From: Bacteroides muris (ex Afrizal et al. 2022)
GTDB taxonomy: Bacteria > Bacteroidota > Bacteroidia > Bacteroidales > Bacteroidaceae
DNA length: 64,000 nucleotides
Direction: 5' to 3'
Assembly (NCBI RefSeq): GCF_004793475.1
Contig: NZ_SRYZ01000004.1
Span: 107,689 to 171,688, forward strand
Position numbers and translations under genes: made by a program. The notes below the pieces were generated by a model. The model saw nothing but the letters and a program-made list of their open reading frames with translations, made no database searches and had not been told where the DNA came from. Below are positions 1-8,571 of this stretch, one piece after another. Position 1 is the stretch's first letter. Each line of letters opens with the position of its first letter.

Positions 1-59
1 TATGATTCGTTGCATCACTTCTGCTTTTGTTGAATGTTTTTATTTAGTTTAATTCTCTG

Positions 60-160
60 TGATTCAGCGTGTTGTTGTGCCTATATATCCAGCGTGCTGC
101 ATCTATACATCCAGCACGTTGCATCTATACATCCAACGCGTTGTATCTATACATCTATTG
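60..160. repeat. 22-bp-period palindromic array (family a)
   Basis: Four related 10-nt cores start at 65, 90, 112 and 134: CAGCGTGTTG, CAGCGTGCTG, CAGCACGTTG and the perfect palindrome CAACGCGTTG. The last three are exactly 22 bp apart and separated by a conserved ATCTATACATC spacer. The array fills the gap 3' of the DedA gene. Function unknown. Confidence 0.75.
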
Positions 161-177
161 CTCAAACTCACTACATG

Positions 178-657
178 TCAATAATTCATCATCGAAATGG
201 CTCCTTGCAGTGCCCACAGCATAGCTATGTAGCGCACCAGTTTCCCTGCAAACATGGACGTGGTGGTCAGCATCAGATTACTGCGCATGAAGCCCAGTGC
301 AATGGCTATGGCCTCTCCCACAAAAGGCAGAAAGGCGAAGAAAGCCATCAGTGCCCCTTTCCCTTGGAGGAAATGCTGCATCCGTTCTATCTTTTCCCTT
401 TTTACCTTGAAATATTTCTCAATCCAGTCTATACGTCCCAGACGTCCCATGTAGTAGCACGTCATGCCTCCCAGCGTATTTCCCAAGGTGGCGGAGAGTA
501 TGCACAGTGCCGGGCTCAGACCGACCTTGACCAGTGCTACCATCACTATCTCGGAACTGAACGGAATGATGCTTCCTGCCAATAGGGCAGAGATGAACAG
601 ACCGACATATCCCCAGTCAATTAGCAGCTGTACGAGTGTATCTACAAAAGCGTCCAT
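178..657 (-). CDS. DedA/VTT-family membrane protein
   Basis: An integral inner-membrane protein of about 159 residues from the DedA/SNARE-associated (VTT) family, whose better-known members act in membrane homeostasis and lipid flipping. Visible family features are the N-terminal amphipathic and hydrophobic segments, the glycine-rich GNTLGGMTCYYMGRLG stretch in the middle, and a second re-entrant-like segment around FLPFVGEAIAIALGFMR. An upstream in-frame Met at 699 exists but would overlap the preceding gene by 58 bp. I prefer the Met at 657 (MDAFVDTLVQ), which overlaps the upstream stop (642) by 16 bp and suggests translational coupling. It is shorter than typical 190-220 residue DedA proteins, like the YqaA subgroup. 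The substrate cannot be told from sequence. Confidence 0.8.
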   Translation of the reverse strand: MDAFVDTLVQLLIDWGYVGLFISALLAGSIIPFSSEIVMVALVKVGLSPALCILSATLGNTLGGMTCYYMGRLGRIDWIEKYFKVKREKIERMQHFLQGKGALMAFFAFLPFVGEAIAIALGFMRSNLMLTTTSMFAGKLVRYIAMLWALQGAISMMNY

Positions 658-1637
658 ATGTTGAATCCTAATAGAATGAATAATCCGATGAATGCACAAA
701 TGAAGAATATATTGGAACTGCGGCTATTTGTCAGTACAAACAAGTGTCCTGCCAGGATGCTGACACTGATGAGCAGGAAGGACATCAGATGGACACATAA
801 TGCCGGTTGCAGTCCGATATAGACAAAGATGCAGAAATTCAGCAGGATGAGGAAGTGCAGATAGCTGCGGGTACGTATCTTGTCTTCATAGCCGGCAATA
901 AGGCAGTGTGCCGCGCTGACGATGAACAGAACAAGGAGATACCCGAGGGTGGCGAGTTCCCACGGCTGATAGTCGAACCGGACGGGAGCGAAGGTTGCCA
1001 GTTCGCGGAAGGGCTGGCGGAAGAGTTCCATTTGTCCGTGATAGAAGGCGTGTCCCAGTAACAGCCAGTAGGGTACGCTCCATCCTACCAATGAAGCGAA
1101 GAAGCTTTTGGGTTGGAGAGACTGGAAGTTGTAGGCGCCTATCCAGAAGATGGGGACAAACAGCATGAGCTGCGGAAAAAGCAGGCTGCCCAGTCCGATG
1201 AAGAAGAAGGCGTGGAAGAGACTGCCTGTGGGCCGTACCTGCTGGTAGCTTCTGAAGAGGAAGAACAGTGCCACAAGGAAGGAGGCGGCTGCCAAGTCTC
1301 CCGCATACAGCATGTGCAGGCTGGGGCAGACGGATATCAGCAGAAGGTAGACAGAAGTCTGTACCGATGCCCGCATCCGGATGATGGCAAACGTATTGTT
1401 AAGCTGTATCAGGAAATACCCGATGACGGCATACAGAATGAAGCTGAAGAGACGGTTTGCCCAGGTGGGGATGCAGAAGTTGCAGAATGTTTCCCAAAGG
1501 GAATATCCGTTTTGCTGTGTCTCCGTCTCGGACAACAGAACGGCGGTCAGTGTCCAGCAGGATACTGAAATCAGGATAGCGGCGGGTAGTGTGAACCGCC
1601 CTGCCGTTATCCGGTTCTGGAATCGTTTGGTTCTCAT
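642..1637 (-). CDS. Multi-pass membrane protein of unknown function
   Basis: A 331-residue, very hydrophobic protein with about nine to ten predicted membrane segments joined by short loops and a basic N-terminus (MRTKRFQNR). I see no catalytic motif. It lies between purD and the DedA gene on the same strand, and its stop overlaps the DedA start, so the two membrane proteins are probably co-translated. It resembles the uncharacterised membrane proteins often found beside purD in Bacteroides, but no function can be assigned. Confidence 0.7.
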   Translation of the reverse strand: MRTKRFQNRITAGRFTLPAAILISVSCWTLTAVLLSETETQQNGYSLWETFCNFCIPTWANRLFSFILYAVIGYFLIQLNNTFAIIRMRASVQTSVYLLLISVCPSLHMLYAGDLAAASFLVALFFLFRSYQQVRPTGSLFHAFFFIGLGSLLFPQLMLFVPIFWIGAYNFQSLQPKSFFASLVGWSVPYWLLLGHAFYHGQMELFRQPFRELATFAPVRFDYQPWELATLGYLLVLFIVSAAHCLIAGYEDKIRTRSYLHFLILLNFCIFVYIGLQPALCVHLMSFLLISVSILAGHLFVLTNSRSSNIFFICAFIGLFILLGFNIWTLL

Positions 1638-1653
1638 AAGCTTCTTTCCCGGT

Positions 1654-1672
1654 CCCTCCCCTGTAGGGAGGG
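1654..1672. repeat. REP-like CCCTCCC/GGGAGGG hairpin
   Basis: A 7-bp G+C stem (1654-1660 with 1666-1672) and 5-nt loop between purD and the membrane-protein gene. It belongs to the same dispersed hairpin family seen at 1790, 10092, 10209, 43303 and 57212. Confidence 0.6.
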
Positions 1673-1789
1673 GAGGTTGGTTACTTCTGTTTTATGTTTA
1701 CTGTTTATCTTATTCACAATCTGTCCTTTGTTCCCCTCTGCCTGCGTAAGCTTCTTTTTTTCTGTTTACATTTACAGACCATCCCTATT

Positions 1790-1810
1790 CCCCTCCCTAT
1801 GGGGGAGGGG
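1790..1810. repeat. REP-like CCCCTCCC/GGGAGGGG hairpin
   Basis: An 8-bp perfect stem (1790-1797 with 1803-1810) just 3' of the purD stop at 1826. It may stabilise the purD mRNA end or help termination. Confidence 0.6.
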
Positions 1811-1825
1811 TTAGGGGAGAGGCTC

Positions 1826-3100
1826 TTATAAGTCAAATCCGATGTCGCGACGGAAATACTTCTTCTCGAAGTCTATCATGTCGGCTACGCGGTAGCTCTT
1901 CTGCAAAGCTTCTTCCTTTGTTTCGCCATAGGAGCAGACAGCGATGACACGGCCACCGGCGGTTACGGTCTGCCCGTCTTTCGTGGCCGTTCCGGCATGG
2001 AACAAGATGCTGTCGGTCTGGGCGGCGAGGTCGAATCCGGTCATTGCCTTGCCCTTTTCGTAAGCTTCCGGATATCCTCCGCTCACCAGCATGACGCAAG
2101 CGGCTGTGCGCGGGTCGAATTCCAATGCACGTTGGTCGAGGTCGCCTTTGGCAACGCCTTCGAGCAGGTCTACCAGGTCGCTCTTGATGCGCAGCATCAC
2201 ACTTTCGGTTTCGGGGTCGCCCATGCGGACGTTGTATTCAATCACCATAGGTTCGCCCTTCACGTTGATAAGTCCCAGGAAGATGAAGCCTTGATAGCCG
2301 ATTTCTTCTTCCAGCAGGCCGTTTACGGTAGGTTCGATGATGCGGGTGCGTACTTTTTCCATAAATGTTTCGTCGGCAAAAGGCACGGGGGTAACGCTGC
2401 CCATACCACCGGTGTTGAGGCCTTTGTCGCCTTCGCCGATACGCTTGTAATCCTTGGCTACGGGCAAGACCTTATAGTGGCGGCCGTCTGTCATCACGAA
2501 CACGGAACACTCGATGCCGCTGAGGAATTCTTCAATGACTACCGTGGCGCTGGCATCGCCGAACATGCCGCCCAGCATTTCCTTCAGTTCTTTCTGAGCT
2601 TCTTCCAGCGTGGGCAGAATCAGTACGCCCTTGCCTGCACACAGCCCGTCGGCCTTCAGAACGTAGGGCGCTTCGAGGGTTGCGAGGAAATCGAGTCCTT
2701 CCTGCAAGTTGTCGGCAGTGATGCTTTTGTAGCGGGCAGTGGGGATGTTGTGGCGCATCATGAAGCCTTTGGCAAATTCCTTGCTGCCTTCCAGAGTGGC
2801 ACCTTTGGCGGTGGGGCCGATGATGTCAATATGGCGGGTGGCAGGGTCTTCCTTGAAGCTGTCGAAGATGCCTTGTACCAGGGGGTCTTCGGGACCCACA
2901 ACAATCATGTCGATTCCTTTCTCAAGGGCAAAGGTCTTGAGTGCGGGAAAGTCTGTCGCCTTCAGGTTCACATTCTCGCCTGCTTCGCCTGTACCTGCAT
3001 TGCCGGGAGCGATATATAGTTTCTCTACTTTCGGGCTTTGGGCAATCTTCCATGCCAGAGCGTGTTCGCGGCCACCGGAGCCTAATAATAATACTTTCAT
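1826..3100 (-). CDS. purD: Phosphoribosylamine-glycine ligase (GARS)
   Basis: This cytoplasmic ATP-grasp enzyme catalyses the second step of de novo purine synthesis, joining phosphoribosylamine and glycine with ATP to give GAR. The 424-residue length is normal for the monofunctional enzyme. Visible motifs are GGREHA at 9-14 (N domain), [10 protein letters not shown] at 149-158 (ATP-grasp lysine and glycine loop), NTGGMG at 229-234, and [12 protein letters not shown] at 288-299 (metal and ATP ligands), followed by the C-terminal domain. It stands alone, without other pur genes. The Met start is followed directly by the canonical [14 protein letters not shown]-terminus. Confidence 0.97.
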   Translation of the reverse strand: MKVLLLGSGGREHALAWKIAQSPKVEKLYIAPGNAGTGEAGENVNLKATDFPALKTFALEKGIDMIVVGPEDPLVQGIFDSFKEDPATRHIDIIGPTAKGATLEGSKEFAKGFMMRHNIPTARYKSITADNLQEGLDFLATLEAPYVLKADGLCAGKGVLILPTLEEAQKELKEMLGGMFGDASATVVIEEFLSGIECSVFVMTDGRHYKVLPVAKDYKRIGEGDKGLNTGGMGSVTPVPFADETFMEKVRTRIIEPTVNGLLEEEIGYQGFIFLGLINVKGEPMVIEYNVRMGDPETESVMLRIKSDLVDLLEGVAKGDLDQRALEFDPRTAACVMLVSGGYPEAYEKGKAMTGFDLAAQTDSILFHAGTATKDGQTVTAGGRVIAVCSYGETKEEALQKSYRVADMIDFEKKYFRRDIGFDL

Positions 3101-3289
3101 GATTCCATTTACAATTTACAATGTACAATTTACAATCGGGCTGTGCTACGTGACAGGCAGATGGTAATCTGTACAAGTGTTATACTTTTAATGATTTGTT
3201 TCGCTTTATGATTCCGTTTTACAATGTATAATCAGGCTATACTGTGATACTGCATAGCAGATTGTACATTGTAAATGGCAAATTGTACG
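3101..3289. repeat. TTTACAA-type intergenic repeats
   Basis: The gap between purD and the peptidase gene holds tandem 7-nt units of the TTTACAA type near 3112-3136 and a partly inverse set (ATTGTACATTGTAAATGG) near 3263-3284. A shorter version lies upstream of frdA near 23670-23701. No ORF is credible here. Confidence 0.5.
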
Positions 3290-5512
3290 TTAAAGATAGT
3301 CTTCAAAATATCTTGTTATCTTCTCGTGCAGATGCACACGGTCGCGTCCCAGAACGTTGTGCTTGTGCGTGGGATAGATGAACAAATCGGGATAGGTGCG
3401 GGCATCCACGCACGCCTTCATGAACGAAAGGGCATGCTGCGGCACGCAGGTGTCGTCATGGTCGTCGTGTATGATGAGCAGATGTCCTTTCAAGTTACCG
3501 GCAAGGTTTTTCAAGTTCGTCTGCTTGTAGCCTTCCAGGTTCGCTTGCGGAGTGTCCATATAGCGCTCACCGTACATTATCTCGTAGTATCCCCAGTCGA
3601 TAACCGGTCCGCCGGCAACGCCTACCTTGAAAATTTCGGGATAGCGCAGCATCAGTGCCGTGGTCATGTGTCCTCCGAAGCTCCAGCCGTGCACGCCGAT
3701 ACGCTCTCCGTCCACATAAGGCTGGCTTTTCAGAAATTCCACACCCTTCACCTGGTCCTTGCCCTCTTCGATGCCCAGCTGGCGGAAGGTGGCGTTTTCA
3801 AACTCCAGTCCACGGTTGCTGCTGCCACGGTTGTCGAGGCTGAACATGATATAGCCTTTGTTTGCCATGTAGATGTCCCAGCCGCGGGCATTGTTCATCC
3901 AGCCGTTCGTTATCATCTGGGCGTGCGGGCCGCCGTATACGTAGACGATGGCGGGATACTTCTTTGCCGGGTCGAAGTCGGCAGGCTTTATCAGGCGGTA
4001 GTACAAGTCTGTCTTGCCGTCGGCGGCTTTGATGGTGCCTACTTCTATGCTGGGCATTTCAAAGCCCTCGTAGGGATTCGTGGCTACCAGCAGATTTGCG
4101 ACCTTGTCGTTCTGGGTCGATACGATGTCGATATTGCGGGTAATCCGGGGAGTGGAATAGCGGTCTATCAGGTAGCCTCCCGATGCAGATAACAGAGGGC
4201 GGTGCACTCCTTCGTTGTTACCCACTGCGGTGAGCTTGCCATTGTTTACGTTCACCTTATATATATTGCTTTGCAGGGGCGATTCCTTGGTAGCGGTGAA
4301 GATGACTTCTTTCTTCTTCTTGTTGAAGCCGAGCACGTTCTGCACCAGCCAGTCGCCTTGCGTCAGTTGCTTCACTTTGCAGCCCTGACGGTAAGTGCCT
4401 CCTGCGGATGCAGAGTGTGTCTCGGGATACATCTGGTTTTTGGTATCCATCAGATACAGATGGTTGTAGCCGTCGCGCTGACTTTGGTAGATGAATTTGC
4501 TGCTGTCCCAAGGCAGAAAGAGGATGGGCTGCTGGGGTTCCACATATTTGGGATGCTTCTCTTCGTAGAGGATGCCGTTTATGGGCTCTCCGGTTTCTGC
4601 GTCGTACTGGCGGAGAACGGAGTGGTTCTGGTCGCGGTTCAGCTCTATCAGATAGAGGCTTTTCCCGTCCGGTGCCCAGGTAATGTTGGTGAAGTAGCGG
4701 TCTTTGGGGGCTCCCATGTTCAGGTAGATGGTCTTTTGGGTGGCAGGGTTATAGATACCTACCTCTACTTCGTGGCTCAGCATGCCGGCCATGGGGTAGC
4801 GTATCATGTCCGTTACGGCTATTCTTGACGTGATGTCCACCAGCGGATAGGGGGTGACCATGCTTTCGTTCATCCGATAGAAGGCAAGCAGGTCTCCCGA
4901 CGGGCTCCAGAATGTGCCCTTCGAGATGCCGAACTCGTTGCGATGTACGCTTTGTCCGCAGACGATGCCTTCGGGTTCGTTGGTCACGCGCTGTCCGTTC
5001 ACGTAGAGATTGTTCTTTACGGTGTAAGCCAGGTTATGGCTTGCAGTGTTGTAGTCGTAATTGGCTGCAGGCTCTTTGGGCAGGTCATCGCGTCCGGTCA
5101 CAGAGTCCATATGCCAGTTGTAGACGGCGTAGCGTTGCGGTAGGGGGAGCAGGACTTCAGTATTCTCCGCCCAGGGGAACTTCAGATTGTAGAGGTGCGA
5201 CAGCTCTTTCAGTCCGGCGGCTTTCAGGGCGCGGTTCACGGTTTCGCGGGTGAAAAGTACTGTCTCTTTGCCGTTTTGCGGATTCACGGCCTTTACTTTG
5301 TCTATGTCCGCAATGATACAAACATCACCCCACCATTGCAATCCATGCAGGTTTTCGGGGGTACGATACGTTTCGCCTCCGGGAATCAAATCTTCCAAAG
5401 TCGGCTTTTTCAGTTCTTGTGCCATAACGTTTGTTGTAAACAGAGCAGGCACTGCCATCAACAGTGCAAGAATGCTCTTACTTATTTCCTTTGCATTCAT
5501 TCTCCTTGTCAT
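3290..5512 (-). CDS. Dipeptidyl peptidase IV-type serine peptidase (family S9)
   Basis: A 740-residue exported prolyl-type peptidase, expected in the periplasm, that removes N-terminal dipeptides (classically X-Pro or X-Ala). It has a signal peptide ending near AQ at 31-32, a beta-propeller domain over roughly 45-480, and an alpha/beta hydrolase domain after about 500. The nucleophile elbow is GWSFGG with Ser611. The Asp lies in HDDHDDTCVP (682-691) and the His in the PTHKHNV block near 718. A second in-frame Met (5500) gives a slightly shorter signal peptide and may be the true start. It appears monocistronic. Confidence 0.93.
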   Translation of the reverse strand: MTRRMNAKEISKSILALLMAVPALFTTNVMAQELKKPTLEDLIPGGETYRTPENLHGLQWWGDVCIIADIDKVKAVNPQNGKETVLFTRETVNRALKAAGLKELSHLYNLKFPWAENTEVLLPLPQRYAVYNWHMDSVTGRDDLPKEPAANYDYNTASHNLAYTVKNNLYVNGQRVTNEPEGIVCGQSVHRNEFGISKGTFWSPSGDLLAFYRMNESMVTPYPLVDITSRIAVTDMIRYPMAGMLSHEVEVGIYNPATQKTIYLNMGAPKDRYFTNITWAPDGKSLYLIELNRDQNHSVLRQYDAETGEPINGILYEEKHPKYVEPQQPILFLPWDSSKFIYQSQRDGYNHLYLMDTKNQMYPETHSASAGGTYRQGCKVKQLTQGDWLVQNVLGFNKKKKEVIFTATKESPLQSNIYKVNVNNGKLTAVGNNEGVHRPLLSASGGYLIDRYSTPRITRNIDIVSTQNDKVANLLVATNPYEGFEMPSIEVGTIKAADGKTDLYYRLIKPADFDPAKKYPAIVYVYGGPHAQMITNGWMNNARGWDIYMANKGYIMFSLDNRGSSNRGLEFENATFRQLGIEEGKDQVKGVEFLKSQPYVDGERIGVHGWSFGGHMTTALMLRYPEIFKVGVAGGPVIDWGYYEIMYGERYMDTPQANLEGYKQTNLKNLAGNLKGHLLIIHDDHDDTCVPQHALSFMKACVDARTYPDLFIYPTHKHNVLGRDRVHLHEKITRYFEDYL

Positions 5513-5709
5513 TGTTTTTGTTGTTCTCTTTTCTGAATACTTTCACTTCTACTCTGCCTGTCGGGGGTGCTTCTCACTTGTATGGTAGCACTGAGTTTGG
5601 CAAAGCCTTGCTACAGATATCTGTGACAGGGGTGATTTTCATGTTTTTGGTGTTTTGATACATCCCCCTTGAATTTCAATAATCTACGACGCTAATCAGG
5701 AAAGTTCCT

Positions 5710-7203
5710 TCATTGTTTATCTTCCGTCTCCCTTCTTTTTCTTTCCGGGTAAGACTCTCCCGATTTCGGTCTGCGTTCTCCGCCGAATTCACGTCTTTCC
5801 CTCGGTTTGAACTCCCGTTTTTCCCCGTCTTTGAACTCTCTTCTTTCCCTTGGACGGAATTCGCGTTTCTCGCCGTCTCTGAATTCTCTCGGTCTGCGTT
5901 CGCCGCTGAATTCACGTTTTTCCCTATTAAATTCGCGTCTTTCTCCACCGAATCTCGGACGGGGCTCCCTTCTTTCTCCGGGCTTGAGCTCTTTCCGTTC
6001 TCCCCCGGCCGGACGAAACTCTTTGCGTTCCTTGCTCAGCTCCTCGCCTTCGGCACGGAATTCCTTGTACTTTCCGTCGAAGATTTCGTACTGGCGGAAT
6101 TCACATTCCAGCGCACCGTTGAACAAAGGAATTTTGGAGGTGGCTTTCAGCCCGATCTGGTCGAAGCACTCTTCGCGGTAAGAAAGAATCCACGCAGTGT
6201 TGCCCGTAAAGGCATGTTTCAGGCGCTCGCCAATCATGGAGTAAAGTCCCAGCAGGTCGTTGGTAGAGATACGTTCGCCGTAGGGCGGATTGGTGATAAT
6301 GATGGATTTCTCCGCAGGTTGCTCGAATTGCTGGAAAGGTTGGAGCTTCAGTACTACATCCTTGCTTACGCCGGCAGCCTTTATATTGTGTGTGGCAATT
6401 TCGTTTGCCTTCGGGTTGTTGTCGTAACCGTATATCTTATGCGTAAATTCGCGTTCCTGGCTGTCGTCATTGTAGATGGTGTCGAACAGCTCCTGGTCAA
6501 AATCCACCCACTTCTCGAAAGCAAATTCCTTGCGGAATACGCCCGGAGCGATGTTGCGTGCAATCAGCGCCGCTTCAATGGGAATGGTTCCCGAGCCGCA
6601 CATCGGGTCTATCAGGTCGCATTCACCACGCCAGCCGGTCATCAATATCATGCCGGCGGCCAGCACCTCATTCAGTGGGGCCTCTACTGCTTCCTGGCGA
6701 TAACCGCGGCGGTGCAGCGATTCGCCGCTGGAGTCGAGAGAGAGTGTACATTTGGTTTCGGCAATGTGTATGTTCAGCAGCACGTCCGGTTTGTTGACAC
6801 GCACGCCGGGACGTTCGCCGCTCTTCTCACGGAAATAGTCCACGATGGCATCCTTCACCTTGTAGGAAACGAACTTGGAATGACGGAACTCCTCGCTGAA
6901 TACAACCGCGTCCACGGCAAAGGTCTTGTCCGTATCCAGATAGTCTTCCCATCGGATGGCTTTAATCTGTTCGTAAACCTCGTCGGCATTCTTGGCTGTG
7001 AAGTGTTTGATGGGTTTCAGTATCCGGATGGCTGTACGCAGGCAGAAGTTTGCCTTGTACATCATTTCCTTGTCTCCACTGAAAGATACCATGCGGCGGC
7101 CTATTTCTATATCGTTGGCGCCCAGTGCAGTCAGTTCTTGCGCCAGTACCTCTTCCAGTCCTTGGAAGGTTTTGGCAATCATTTCAAAAGATTGTTCGCT
7201 CAT
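5710..7203 (-). CDS. rlmL: THUMP-domain rRNA (guanine-N2)-methyltransferase, RlmL-like, with octapeptide-repeat tail
   Basis: A SAM-dependent RNA methyltransferase of the YpsC/RlmL N-terminal type, expected to make m2G in 23S rRNA. Residues 1-160 hold the ferredoxin-like and THUMP region. The catalytic Rossmann domain follows, with DPMCGSGT at 199-206 (SAM site) and NPPYGER at 305-311 (target-base motif). The family core ends near residue 377. The remaining 120 residues are an Arg/Glu/Lys-rich disordered tail. Residues 439-478 repeat with an exact 8-residue period: REFRDGEK, REFRPRER, REFKDGEK, REFKPRER, REFGGERR. The tail probably binds RNA. The RlmK half of E. coli RlmKL is absent. Substrate specificity is inferred from family. 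Confidence 0.88.
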   Translation of the reverse strand: MSEQSFEMIAKTFQGLEEVLAQELTALGANDIEIGRRMVSFSGDKEMMYKANFCLRTAIRILKPIKHFTAKNADEVYEQIKAIRWEDYLDTDKTFAVDAVVFSEEFRHSKFVSYKVKDAIVDYFREKSGERPGVRVNKPDVLLNIHIAETKCTLSLDSSGESLHRRGYRQEAVEAPLNEVLAAGMILMTGWRGECDLIDPMCGSGTIPIEAALIARNIAPGVFRKEFAFEKWVDFDQELFDTIYNDDSQEREFTHKIYGYDNNPKANEIATHNIKAAGVSKDVVLKLQPFQQFEQPAEKSIIITNPPYGERISTNDLLGLYSMIGERLKHAFTGNTAWILSYREECFDQIGLKATSKIPLFNGALECEFRQYEIFDGKYKEFRAEGEELSKERKEFRPAGGERKELKPGERREPRPRFGGERREFNREKREFSGERRPREFRDGEKREFRPRERREFKDGEKREFKPRERREFGGERRPKSGESYPERKRRETEDKQ

Positions 7204-7268
7204 CTATTTATTTACTATTTTACTGTTTTTATTCTGTTGTTTATCAGTAGTTTGTCTCCCGTTTGCCA

Positions 7269-7356
7269 GACACTGGCGTCTGTCGGCTCAGACACTGGTG
7301 TCTGTTGCGTTGAACACTTGTGTCTGACGTGACAGACACAAGTGCCTGTCAGATGC
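7269..7356. repeat. 22-bp-period palindromic array (family b)
   Basis: Four units start at 7269, 7291, 7313 and 7335, exactly 22 bp apart, with cores GACACTGGCGTCTG, GACACTGGTGTCTG, AACACTTGTGTCTG and GACACAAGTGCCTG. Units 3 and 4 also form a perfect 12-bp hairpin (7315-7326 with 7333-7344). The array lies 3' of the serine acetyltransferase gene. A single-unit relative occurs at 25321-25340. Confidence 0.85.
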
Positions 7357-7391
7357 AGCAATATTGCCTTTTAAGCAGGATTCCGGGCTTT

Positions 7392-8291
7392 TCATTTCTT
7401 CGCCTTTGTCTGTACAATTCTCGCTCCTGCCGGAACGTCCTCCGTCACCCAGATGTTGCCGCCCACGGTGGCTCCCTGTCCGATGGTGATGCGTCCCAGT
7501 ATGGTGGCGTTGGAGTAGACTATCACATTGTCCTCCAGTATGGGATGGCGGGGAATACCCTTGATGGGCTTGCCGTCCTCGTCCAGCGGGAAGCTCTTGG
7601 CACCGAGGGTCACACCTTGGTACAGCTTCACGTTGTTGCCGATGATGCAGGTCTCGCCGATTACCACGCCCGTACCGTGGTCGATGGTGAAATAACCGCC
7701 GATTTCTGCTCCCGGATGGATGTCGATTCCCGTTTCACTGTGCGCCATTTCGGTGATGATGCGGGGAATGAGGGGAACACCCAACTTGAGCAGCTCGTGT
7801 GCGATGCGGTAGTTGCTGATGGCGCGGATGGCCGGGTAGCAGCTGATGACTTCGCCGAACGACTGTGCGGCGGGGTCACCGTTGTAGGCAGCCTCCACAT
7901 CTGTGGCAAGCACCCGTCTCATTGCCGGCAGGTTGCTGATGAACTTGGCAGCCAGCAGGGCGGCTTCTTCCCGTTGCAGCTCGGTGCAGCAGTTGCATTC
8001 GCCGTCGCCTGCGAAGCAGAGGCCGGCAAGGATTTGTTCGGTCAGCAGGTCGAACAGGCGTTCTACATTGACACCGATATGGTAAGTCACCGTTCGGCTG
8101 TTGACCGTGGAATTTCCGAAATATCCGGGGAAGATGATGGCTCGCGCCAGTTCGATGATGTCGCGCAGCACTTTTGCCGAAGGCAGCGGGTTGCCGTCCG
8201 TATGCTGGTGAAACAGTCCCTTGTATGACTCGCTTTCCGATAGCTCATCGACTGCTTGTGTCAAAATGTGGGTAAAGTTGAGTGGACTCAT
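7392..8291 (-). CDS. cysE: Serine O-acetyltransferase (EpsC type)
   Basis: This enzyme acetylates serine with acetyl-CoA to give O-acetylserine, the substrate of cysteine synthase. It is 299 residues long, with a helical N-terminal region and a left-handed beta-helix built of hexapeptide repeats over about 185-290. The active-site signature DIHPGAEIGGYFTIDHGTG is present. The N-terminal extension matches the EpsC class found in Bacteroidetes. It is divergent from cysK (8572), which encodes the next enzyme of the pathway, so both genes are read outward from the shared 8292-8571 region. Confidence 0.93.
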   Translation of the reverse strand: MSPLNFTHILTQAVDELSESESYKGLFHQHTDGNPLPSAKVLRDIIELARAIIFPGYFGNSTVNSRTVTYHIGVNVERLFDLLTEQILAGLCFAGDGECNCCTELQREEAALLAAKFISNLPAMRRVLATDVEAAYNGDPAAQSFGEVISCYPAIRAISNYRIAHELLKLGVPLIPRIITEMAHSETGIDIHPGAEIGGYFTIDHGTGVVIGETCIIGNNVKLYQGVTLGAKSFPLDEDGKPIKGIPRHPILEDNVIVYSNATILGRITIGQGATVGGNIWVTEDVPAGARIVQTKAKK

Positions 8292-8320
8292 TATGATATC
8301 CTTAAGTTTAAAAGTGGCAA

Positions 8321-8328
8321 CAAAGATA
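8321..8328 (-). promoter_or_regulatory. Bacteroides -7 box for cysE
   Basis: TATCTTTG on the minus strand matches TAnnTTTG and lies 29 bp upstream of the cysE start. No good -33 TTTG is seen at the usual distance. Confidence 0.5.
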
Positions 8329-8416
8329 GGAAATCCTCGTCAAATATCCTACATATCCCTCATTTATAGTATGTATTTACCATATTTGTGGTATTTCCCG
8401 CGAACCAATTCCGCGC

Positions 8417-8424
8417 TACTTTTG
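8417..8424 (+). promoter_or_regulatory. Possible -7 box for cysK
   Basis: TACTTTTG matches TAnnTTTG, 148 bp before the first cysK Met. The -33 element is not evident. If it is used, the long inverted repeat at 8442-8564 becomes part of the cysK 5' leader. Confidence 0.4.
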
Positions 8425-8441
8425 TCTCATAAGAAATGACC

Positions 8442-8564
8442 CGGCTTTTTCCTTTAAGGGAGTTGCCGGGAAGTTGTCTATAGTAATTATCAAGGAGTAA
8501 CTTCGGCAAAACAATCAGGTTACTCCCGATAACTTCCCGGCAACTCCCTTAACTGAAAGAGCCG
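8442..8564. repeat. Long inverted repeat with nested hairpin, upstream of cysK
   Basis: Arms 8454-8475 and 8531-8552 are perfectly complementary over 22 bp (left arm TTAAGGGAGTTGCCGGGAAG plus TT). The pairing extends outward with 9 of 12 matches to 8442/8564. A nested 8-bp hairpin pairs 8494-8501 with 8519-8526. A shorter relative sharing the CGGCTYTTT...TTAAGGG arm lies at 20715-20767. Confidence 0.85.
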
Positions 8565-8571
8565 TGGGCGA

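Noticed and set aside
5676..5948. 90-codon Asn/Ser/Lys-rich ORF within the methyltransferase tail
   Set aside because: It is an alternate frame of the octapeptide repeats on the same strand; repeat DNA naturally keeps such frames open.
7269..7356. Possible CRISPR array (regular 22-bp spacing)
   Set aside because: The repeating part is itself a palindrome that drifts from unit to unit, the spacers are only about 8 nt, unit number is three or four, and no cas gene is near.
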